In this document: in pieces, positions 56,050 through 64,000 of the stretch | Layout: each line of letters starts with the position of its first letter | How positions within the stretch are numbered: the stretch's first letter is position 1 | NCBI GenBank assembly: GCA_026545765.1 | Contig: CM048840.1 | Coordinates: 56,730,580 to 56,794,579, forward strand | Direction of reading: 5' to 3' | DNA length: 64,000 nt | Origin: Plantago major | Taxonomy: Eukaryota; Streptophyta; Magnoliopsida; Lamiales; Plantaginaceae | Notes under the pieces: model-generated | Told to the model about the DNA's origin: nothing | The model's database searches: none | The model's input: only the letters and a program-made list of their open reading frames with translations | Translations under genes and position numbers: made by a program

Positions 56050-56703
56050 AGTGCTACCATACAAAACTGTTGTCATTTTAAAGTTTATTTTACGTGTTAG
56101 TTTCATAAATCAATTACTAGATATATCGTTATTTTTTAACATTGTTAATGGAACAATGATTGTCATGGAATAAAAATTATCTATCTCGACCTCATTTCAT
56201 TGTGAAAATGCCACACTAAGACACATACATAACTACTATCTATATCTCGCACCATGACCACATCTATTATTTACTTTTTTGAATTTAACGCGATCTTTTT
56301 GCGCAAACTTTGTATGTAAGGATGGTAAAAACATGTACAGTTTGTATAACAATCCACACAAAATTAATCAAACGTCAATATAATTTTGAAATCTCATGTT
56401 TGTGCACGCACATATATTACACTACAAAATGTATAACGTAAATGATGTTTAAGCAATCAAAATAGAATACAAAATTATATCGCAAGGCAAGGTCAACCTC
56501 AAATATCTTAAAGAATAGCAAACAACAATTAATGCAAATCATATGTGCTTCCATTTTTCTCATTTGTAATCTTCCTTTTATTTCTTTTGTTCAAAAGTAA
56601 TATATGTAGAATCTTAGAAAATTACACATGGATAATATAGGGCACAAATATTGATATGTCAATCCCCACTTGCAATTACCTCTCAGTCTCTCACTTTGTG
56701 CTC

Positions 56704-56711
56704 TATAAATA
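56704..56711 (+). promoter_or_regulatory. TATA box of small gene copy C
   Basis: TATAAATA lies 98 bp upstream of the ATG at 56809, within the repeated promoter block. Confidence 0.7.
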
Positions 56712-56808
56712 CCCCCCTTAGCCTAGGTCATTTTCACATCCACAATCAATCTACTCTTATTTCATCACTCTTTTACTAACAATAGTTTTCACCAGCACTA
56801 TTGATATC

Positions 56809-57255
56809 ATGTCTTCCCCCTCCACTTCATCAACCACCACCACCGCCATCATGTCTTCTTCCATTGCTACCACAACCACCCACTCCTCAATCAACCCCAC
56901 AAACAATTATTCATCTACCAACATATCTGCAATTCCGAATCCACCTACTGACCCCGTCTCAAACCCAAGTCACCTTCCCCAAACCAATGCCAACCAGAGT
57001 TCTTCTATGAAAAGACACATGAACGAGGAAGGAGAAGAAGAGCTAGAGGAGGGAGAGATAGCAGGAGACACAAGCAGCCCACAAGTGTCCGATGATGAAG
57101 AGGGAGGGGAAGATGATGACATACATGTCATTTTGGCATTAGAGGTACATAACTATCGTGTTCCTGACCTCAACAAGACGCCACCACTTGAGCATGATGA
57201 GCGAAGTGCTACCAAACAAAATTGTTGTCATTTTTATGTTTACTTTACGTGTTAG
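56809..57255 (+). CDS. Small acidic protein with a C-terminal DLNxxP (EAR-like) motif, copy C
   Basis: The 148-residue frame starts M-S-S-P-S-T-S-S-T-T, parallel to B. It has a longer acidic middle (M-K-R-H-M-N-E-E-G-E-E-E-L-E-E-G-E-I-A-G-D) and the same S-D-D-E-E-G-G-E-D-D-D and V-P-D-L-N-K-T-P-P-L-E blocks. One base change turns the stop used in B (GATGAGTGA) into an arginine codon (GATGAGCGA), adding about 19 residues (S-A-T-K-Q-N-C-C-H) that were untranslated in B. The core promoter is intact. The function is not known; as in B, the DLNxxP motif suggests a corepressor-binding or decoy role, which is inference only. Confidence 0.6.
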   Translation: MSSPSTSSTTTTAIMSSSIATTTTHSSINPTNNYSSTNISAIPNPPTDPVSNPSHLPQTNANQSSSMKRHMNEEGEEELEEGEIAGDTSSPQVSDDEEGGEDDDIHVILALEVHNYRVPDLNKTPPLEHDERSATKQNCCHFYVYFTC

Positions 57256-57876
57256 TTTCATGCATTAATTACCAATATATCGTTATTTTTAACATTAGTC
57301 ATGGAATAGTGATTGTCATGGAATACAAATTATCTATCTTGACCTCATTTCCTTGTGCACATGCCCACTAATACACATACATAACTACAAGTACATACTT
57401 ATCTATATCTCGCACAATGACCACAATAATTATTTATTTTTATTGAATTTTGCATGATTTTTTTTTGCGCAAATTTTGCATTTAACGATGACAAAAACAT
57501 GTACGGTTTGTATGAAAATCCACACAAAACTAATCCAACACTATGATGGTGCGACGACCCTTCTATCGTGAGATGGGCTCACGTCAAGACGAAGCCTTAA
57601 TTTATTTACAAAAACAGTTTGAACTAGTGGTATAGCAGCAAAGCAACTAAAACACAAATATATAATAAATTACAATCTATTAACCTTAACAGTACAATCC
57701 TCAAAGATTACAACTCAATCTACAAAACCTGCACTTAATACAACTAAGTGCTCTAACAGACTTGCCGCTAGAAACCTCCTCAAAACCAGAACCACTTAAA
57801 CCACTGGAAAAAAATAGTGTAAGGGTGAATCTCAAGTTACTTCTATCGGATCAAACAGAGTTTCAAATATACATAT

Positions 57877-60833
57877 TGATGAGTCGATATTTTAACGACT
57901 CATTTAGTGCCTTTTTTCGTATTTTGCTGCGTCTTTTAGCCTTTATTTAGTGTTTTTTGTTCTGTGTCACGTTTGGGTTTTTTGTGTGTTTTTTGCATTT
58001 TTAGGTGTCCTAGAGTCATTGGCAAGGAAATGGAGGATCAAAGTGCAAAGAAGACCTCAAAACCTTCTAGAAGCAGCACAAGGCCAAGTTAGTGGGCCAC
58101 TACTCCAAGAGAGGTGACATGGAGGTTGGAAAAGTGAGAGAAAAGTGGAGAAAATGGGAAAAATGTAGGAGTTCCCGGACACAAGGCACACCGCGGTGCG
58201 CGGTGAGCCCGTTTGGATGTGGGGCTCACCGCGGTACAACAAAGCAGAAAAGAAGGCAGAAGGTCCAGACCGCGGTGAGGAGGATCCCCAAAAGTACCTC
58301 ACCGCGGTGAGCTCTATTTGACAGAATCAAACCCACGATTTCTGGCAGTTTTTTCCCATGATTTCAAATTTCTTCTTCCTTGGTCTTATAAATAGACTAC
58401 TTGTATCAGTCAATAGGATATATCTTCAGTTACTTCTACTTTCATATTTTCAATTCCAAGCATTGTAAACACTTAGAGATTTCAATCTCTCTTTTAATTC
58501 GAAGAAGCATATTTGATCTTTCTGACAATCGCAGAAACCAATAGGCGCCCAGGTATTCAATAGTACAAGTTAGGCGGTTGATGTTAATGTTGGGAAATTT
58601 GTTGGGAAATTTCTTGAGAAATTTGTTAGGAATTTTGTTAGATATTTGTAAAGAATATCTGTTTAGTTTTGATCAGCAACATGATGACTTATCTTAGTCT
58701 CAGAAAGGTGATTAGTACTCTTGGTTCACTTGAACATTGTAAAAGAGGAAACTCACTAAGTATGATAGTCTAGCTAATCTTGTATAGGATGTTAGGTCTC
58801 AAAATGTAATTTTTTATTTTATGAAGAGAAGACCAAGAAGAAGACATCCAGGCAGAAAGCTCAACGACATTGAAGACTTGAAGAAAACTGCACAAGATTA
58901 CTGAAACTGTTTTTCAGATACCTTAGCCAGATATCTTGAAGACACGAATAGTTTTAGACAAACTGTGTCACAAGAGATATCTGAGAAATAAGAGACATAT
59001 CTGAAAACAAGGAAAGTGTCCACAGGTATCTATTCTCAGATACCTTGAGCTTTAACCATGTTTCTGAAAAAGAAACATATATATTGCAAACAAAGTTGTT
59101 TTAATAAATACAAGTGGTATCTGAAGATTGAAGATAAGGACGTGCAAAGAATCAGATAACACTAGTCTCTGATACAAAGCATAGTTCCGTTGACACTACA
59201 GGACAAAAGTATAGTACAATGCATTTAATGCACGGACAGAGATGTCTGAATAAAAGCAACGGCAGCTTCTGAGAAGAAGACAAAACCTGCTACAGTACTA
59301 TACACAGATATCGATAGTTCGAATTTGAGCCTAACGGATACTATTCAAACGGTACTCAAATTCATCTATAAATATCAACACTTAGACTGCTTGAGAAGAT
59401 ACCTTAGACACACCTTGAACTGCATAAAAACGCTGAACATCTTACTCTCTCAAAGCAACTTACTTACTCACAAAGCTTTCTGTTGTGACCAAAGCTTTTG
59501 ATCTTGAGTAAACACTGAAGTTCTAAGTGTCCTGATCCTAAACAAGCAAAGCTATCTGTGAAGGAGTTGAATCAAAAGATCAACTATCTGAGATTCATTC
59601 TCTTGAACAGATATCATAAGACTTGGTCAGTAAAATCGAACAAGATACCATACGCTGTAAAGTGTATTAAGTACCTTGATTCACAGAGCTATCTGAATAA
59701 CTGAATAAGTTATTAAAGAAGCTCATCTGACAACTCAAACCAAAACCAACACCATAATCAAGTGGAGTACAGGAAGTACTTAGTTTGAAAAATCAGGGAA
59801 TAACTCCAAGGTTACCAGAGTATAGGAAGTACTTGATTTGGAAAACTAAGGAATAACTCCAAGGTTATTGAGTATAGGAAGTACTTAGCTTGGGAAGCTA
59901 GGGAATAACTCAAAGGTTTCTGAGTATAGGAAGTACTTGGCTGTGAAAGCCGGGGAACAACTCAGGGGGAACATTTGGTTGGGAACCAATCGTTAAGAAT
60001 CTTAGAATAGGATTATTGTAAGGAGAACTCAATTATCTGTTCTAGTGAATTCTAGGTCTCTGATAGACCGAAGTGGATTAGTTGGAGGATTACGCCACCT
60101 CCAGATACCACTATACTTGCTGTGTTATTTACCTTTCTGTATTTACATTTCAGCAACACACACACACATATTAACTGTTTCGGCACTTATCTTTATTAAG
60201 TCTTCCGCGCTCTGATTCTAAGTATCAGATATCTATTCAGATATCTGAGAAATAGTTTTTATCGACAAAAGTTTTAAAAGACTATTCACCCCCCCCCCCC
60301 CTCTAGTCTTTTACTTTGCCGTTATCTGGACCAACAGTTAATAACTTGTATGGTGACATATTGTTATCTGATCGTTGAACGCATGCTTGATCGTTGTGAA
60401 CTTGCATCAGTCTTTACCTCTAATTAGTATATATCCGGATGAGGGCATAGCTAGTGACAAGCTTTTTGTCGTACCTCATACGTAATTATAATCTATATCT
60501 GGTTCGATTTCGCAATAGTAAAGTGTTTCATTCGCTGGCAGTGTACTCTCAGCTATATCGCGTCAGCACTTTTGAAAGATCCGCTTGCTTCGTTTTAATT
60601 GTAGAAATTGCATGATCTAGGTATTAACTTGTCTTGTAATTGTAATTTGTTGTAGGGTTTTCAAGTATCAACCTTACCCACACTATCTGTTTACAACTCA
60701 CACCTTGAGCCTACACCTTAGAACTAGCTTAATCAATTCCTCGAGAGAACGACCTGTGGTTTAAGCATTGTTGTACTACGACAACCGCTTTACTACTTGT
60801 GTTATTTTACATGTATTAATTTTGAGCGCATCA
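57877..60833 (+). repeat. Athila-like solo LTR, second family, carrying a nested solo LTR
   Basis: It starts TGATGAGTCG, ends GAGCGCATCA and has a perfect TSD CATAT (57872-57876 and 60834-60838). Without the inserted LTR and its duplicated GTTAA it is 1203 bp. Its first 31 bp form a hairpin like that of the complete element but with a different stem (ATGAGTCG/CGACTCAT). It carries its own palindromes around ACCGCGGT at 58190-58312. No internal region is left, which indicates LTR-LTR recombination. Confidence 0.92.
58588..60336 (+). repeat. Sirevirus-like solo LTR (1749 bp)
   Basis: It starts TGTTGGGAAATTTG and ends GGACCAACA with a perfect TSD GTTAA (58583-58587 and 60337-60341). It contains a TATA box (59367-59374), the 10-bp-stem hairpin (60225-60248) and the C-loop hairpin near 60288-60312. 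It is longer than the other two LTRs of the family in the window, partly from extra copies of the GGAAGTACTT block at 59770-59945. Confidence 0.93.
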
Positions 60834-61072
60834 CATATATATACACACACAATAATATCACATCATAGTAAAAAGTCATTTGCATGGAACACTTGTCACA
60901 ACAATAACAATACACTTCCAGCTCAATCAAATATACACTATGGCCACACAAACCATGGTGGCACACATGCCGACTTTCACATAACATATCCCTACAAGTT
61001 CTCCAAAACACGACAATCCCCCGGAAGGGTCACACACTTCATAGGCATATCGATGAGCTTAAACTTACACTT

Positions 61073-62502
61073 TGTTAGGAATATCTGTTAGTATTTTGAT
61101 CACTCATCACATGTTCTTATCTTAGCCAGAAAGGTGATTAAGTACTCTTGGTTCACTTGAACATTATAAAAGAGGAAATCACTGAGTAGTTTAGTCTAGT
61201 AAATCTTGTATTAGGATTATAGGTCTCTGAGTGTAATTTTTATTTCAAGAAGACCATGAAGATCAATCCTAGCAATGGAGCTTTTCTGAAGATTAGAAGA
61301 CTGAAGATTGCACAAGGTTTATGAAGACACAAAGGTTTAGTCTAACTCAAAAAGACTATGTCCTTAGTCCTTTCATAAGTATATTAACTTACTTTCGAAA
61401 TATGATTCTGGACATATGACATAATGAGTATGGAGCATGCAAGCCATTAGAAAGGCTCATGTATCCGTTGACACTAAAGGACAATGAACAGTACTATGCA
61501 TTAAATGCATCGGCGTAATCTTTAAAAGCAGTCCTCTCTGAAAAATGAGATAGTGACTTTTGAGTACATAGTTCAAGATATAAACGGATATAATTTGATG
61601 GAGAGCACAACGGATATAATTCAAACGCCTCTCAAATTTATCTATATATATCACACACTTAGATGCTTGAAGAACATACCTTAGAACGCTCTATCTTGCA
61701 AACTTACCATCAAGCAAAGTATTCTCTCAAGCACTCTACTATCCTTTCTGAAAGCTTTCTGTTGTTTGAAGAATCACTAGTAGTTCTAAGTTGTCCTGAA
61801 CCTTAACAAGAGATTGTTATTCGTGAAAGAGTTGAACTATCAGATACCCTTTCTGAAGCTCATTCTCCAGAACGGACACCAATTACTTGGGTCAGTAAAG
61901 AGCAGACTGCCATCCACTGAACAAGTGTATTATTAAGTAGTATCGTTCTGTTTGGCTCTCTGTAAACATAACTGAAAAGTTATACGAGAAGCCTTTCGGA
62001 CAAAATCTTATAACCAACACGATCAAGGAGTGGAGTAGAGGAAGTACTTGATTTGGGAAATCAGGGAACAACTCCAAGGTTAACTGAGTAGAGGAAGTAC
62101 TTAGCTCTAGGAGCTAGGGAATAACTCAGGGGGAACATTTGGTTGGGAATCATTTGTTTAGGAATCTTAGAATAGGATTATTGTAAGGTGAACTCAATTA
62201 TCTGTTCTAGTGAATTCTAGGTCTCAGAAAGACCGAAGTGGATTAGTTGGAGGATTACGCCACCTCCAGATACCACTATACTTGCTGTGTCATTTACCTT
62301 TCTGTATTTACATTTCAGCAAAGCACACACACACACATATTTATTGTTTCTGCACTAACCTATCTTAAAGTCTTCCGCGCTCTGAATTTAAGTATCAGAA
62401 ACCCCCAGGTTTCTGAGAAACTATGTTTATCGATAAATGTTTTAAAAGACTATTCACCCCCCCCCCCTCTAGTCTTTTACTTTGCCGTTATCTGGACCAA
62501 CA
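61073..62502 (+). repeat. 5' LTR of the right-edge Sirevirus-like element
   Basis: It is 1430 bp, TGTTAGGAATATCTG to GGACCAACA. The TATA motif TATATATA is at 61643-61650. The leader hairpin at 62395-62416 has a different but still fully paired stem (TCAGAAACC/GGTTTCTGA) from the other two LTRs. The C-run is 11 long. Confidence 0.92.
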
Positions 62503-62504
62503 AG

Positions 62505-62522
62505 TGGTATCAGAGCAGGAGG
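62505..62522 (+). other. Primer-binding site (initiator-Met tRNA)
   Basis: TGGTATCAGAGCAGGAGG starts two bases after the LTR and fits the complement of plant initiator-Met tRNA. Confidence 0.92.
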
Positions 62523-62619
62523 TTCACAAGCCTTCTGCACTGAACCTAGATCCCCAGATAGGTAAAGAAACTTTGTCCCTCTCTAAGGACTATATAATTT
62601 GTGTATTAAGTGTGCAGGT

Positions 62620-64000
62620 ATGTCTCTGAGTGATGCGCCCATTCTGTAACCAGAAAACTACGAGAAATGGAAGAACAACATGATGCTCCATCTGGAGGCC
62701 ATTAGTGATGAGATGATTTATGTCATCAATGAAGGGCCTATCAAAATCAGACAACTCAAACAAGTTACTGAGGTGTCTGATGGAAGAAAAGCCTCAGACA
62801 AGGAAGATGGAAGCGAGGATATGGCTGCTAGTGATAGTGGTCATTTGCTCGTGGACGCATTATGTATGAAGACAAGCCAAGAGAGCTCTGGACATCTGAA
62901 GATGCCAAGAGACACAGATTGGATGTTCAAGCTCGTAATATAATCATCAGATCGACACCTGAGCACATATAGTGTAAACTGTGGGGTGCTAAAACGGCGA
63001 AAGTTGCCTGGCAATTGATTGAAGAAATCAGGCCGAACCGAAAACCAAAGAAAACAAATTCGAAGTTCTTAAATTGAAGTTCCAAAACTTCAAACAAGGT
63101 CCCACTGAAACTCTGGAAGAACTTGATTTTAGATTTACTACTCTTATGAGTGATATGGCTGCACTTGGTGAAAGCAATAGATACTCCCAGTCAGAAAAGA
63201 TTAAGACTATTGTCAGAAGTCTCAATCACAACTGGGAACACACTAAGTTCTTTTATTTCAATCAAGGGATGCCAAATATTACTCCAGTAGAGCTCTTTTC
63301 TCATCTTGCTACTGTAGACTATGAGACAACTCAGAGAGAACAAACAGCTGAAAAGTTGCAAAGTGTTGCTCTAGTTTCTCAAGGTTCTTCTGAAAAGCAG
63401 GATACTAAAGATGCATCTGAAGAAAATTCTCTTGCAGTAAGACACATGAAGAAATTTGTGAGTCAAGAGATTGAGAGAAGAAAAGCTAAAGAACAGCTGA
63501 AAAAGCATCTTGGCCCAAACTATCATCAGTACAAGAACATACAAATGAACAACTCTCTGAACACCCCCATTCCGAAAGTTGTTAATACTGAAGCTGCAGA
63601 AATAGGAAATGACATCTGTTTCTATTGTCAAAAGCCTGGTCACTTCAAGAAAGATTGTCCTGCTTTAAACAAGCACAAGACAGGTGACAAGAAGGACAGA
63701 AGAAATTTTAAAAGAAATCAAAGGGCCTTACTGACTGAAGAAAGGAAGAAGATTCAAATTCAATTGATGCTTTAGACATTGAGACAGATTCTGAAGATGG
63801 AGATTCAGATGACTCAAACCTACCATCACCAGAATTGTGTGGAATCACCCACGATGTAATCGACTTCGGTCTTATGAAGAATGAAATGTGTGCAGTTGCT
63901 GAGATTGCTGGTCCAGACATCTCCAACATTGAAATGTGTCTTATGGCTGGTGAGGTAACTAACAATTCACAATTTCTGTACTATGAGAGTGATGATGGAA
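62620..64000 (+). pseudogene. gag: Sirevirus-type gag, broken, partial
   Basis: The ATG at 62620 opens M-S-L-S-D-A-P-I-L, followed at once by a TAA (62647-62649). The same frame then gives N-Y-E-K-W-K-N-N-M-M-L-H-L, typical of copia gag, to a stop at 62941-62943. After lesions the frame from 63074 covers Q-G-P-T-E-T-L-E-E-L-D-F-R-F and W-E-H-T-K, the gag core. The zinc knuckle C-F-Y-C-Q-K-P-G-H-F-K-K-D-C is at 63617-63658. After another shift near 63760 an acidic stretch (D-S-E-D-G-D-S-D-D-S) continues to the window edge. At least four lesions make it non-functional. Confidence 0.88.

Larger units (their letters stand above)
41190..57544 (+). repeat. Tandem array of a small-gene unit (period about 1.1-1.2 kb), copies A, B and C, heavily interrupted
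   Basis: Copies start at ATG 42991 (A), 55702 (B) and 56809 (C). Once inserted elements are removed the spacing is about 1.18 kb (A-B) and 1.11 kb (B-C). Both the coding part and the upstream 600 bp are repeated. A further partial upstream segment follows C (57256-57544) and is cut by an inverted LTR remnant. The segments 54991-55597 and 56050-56703 are these repeated intergenic regions and contain no other gene. Confidence 0.8.
57551..61072 (-). mobile_element. Inverted LTR remnant of element-X type, interrupted twice
   Basis: The parts 57551-57876 and 60834-61072 are reverse-complement matches to the end (54450-54500) and middle (53870-54115) of element X's LTR 2. The outer end is decayed. 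It was interrupted by the Athila-like solo LTR at 57877 and is cut on the right by the Sirevirus-like element at 61073, with the remainder outside the window. Confidence 0.8.
61073..64000 (+). mobile_element. Sirevirus-like Ty1/copia element, 5' part, runs off the window
   Basis: It comprises a 5' LTR, an initiator-Met primer site and a broken gag with zinc knuckle. It is inserted in the inverted element-X LTR; the left flank of the insertion is CACTT (61068-61072). Protease and pol would lie to the right. It belongs to the same family as the inverted arms at 1-19814 by LTR sequence. Confidence 0.9.

Noticed and set aside
62505-62522. A tRNA gene fragment
   Set aside because: The match to initiator-Met tRNA is to the complement of its 3' end directly after an LTR, which is a primer-binding site.

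Overview
The window is plant nuclear DNA, most likely from a eudicot with a large, repeat-rich genome. It is AT-rich and built almost entirely of nested LTR retrotransposons of plant type: Ty1/copia Sirevirus-like, Ty1/copia Tork/Tnt1-like, and Ty3/gypsy Athila-like. The element ends were placed from TG...CA termini, primer-binding sites, polypurine tracts and target-site duplications (TSDs). The only host-type coding genes I can support are three tandem copies of a small gene ending in an EAR-like DLNxxP motif.

Layout. Positions 1-19814 hold two truncated Sirevirus-like elements head to head: a minus-strand arm (1 to about 8612) and a plus-strand arm (about 8613 to its 3' LTR at 18631-19814). 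Both carry a very long accessory region (ORF3) after pol. It has its own TATA box, an array of small phase-0 exons separated by 75-85 bp GT-AG introns, acidic and basic stretches, a coiled-coil part and an unrecognised C-terminal domain. This is the most unusual object in the window. The plus arm abuts a 3' remnant of an Athila-like element (19815-22277). Positions 22278-23969 hold a possible spliced minus-strand transcript and a MITE-like element.

Positions 23970-41075 are three tandem copies of a 5.7 kb segment. Each copy contains a whole Tork-like copia element without integrase, plus flanking DNA. The array boundaries share CATG. Positions 41190-57544 are the tandem small-gene array. Copy A has a Harbinger-like foldback element in its TATA box, and a minimal-interior LTR element ('element X', 43001-54527, TSD TTCCA) in its fourth codon. 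A complete Athila-like element (44671-53339, TSD CTCAC) sits in the second LTR of X. Copies B (55702-56049) and C (56809-57255) are uninterrupted.

Positions 57551-61072 are an inverted X-type LTR remnant. It was hit by an Athila-like solo LTR (57877-60833, TSD CATAT), which was itself hit by a Sirevirus solo LTR (58588-60336, TSD GTTAA). At 61073 a further Sirevirus-like element begins (5' LTR, iMet primer-binding site, broken gag) and runs off the right edge.

Almost all retroelement reading frames are broken; the best preserved is tandem unit 3. Homology calls rest on motif recognition by eye. No database search or alignment program was available.
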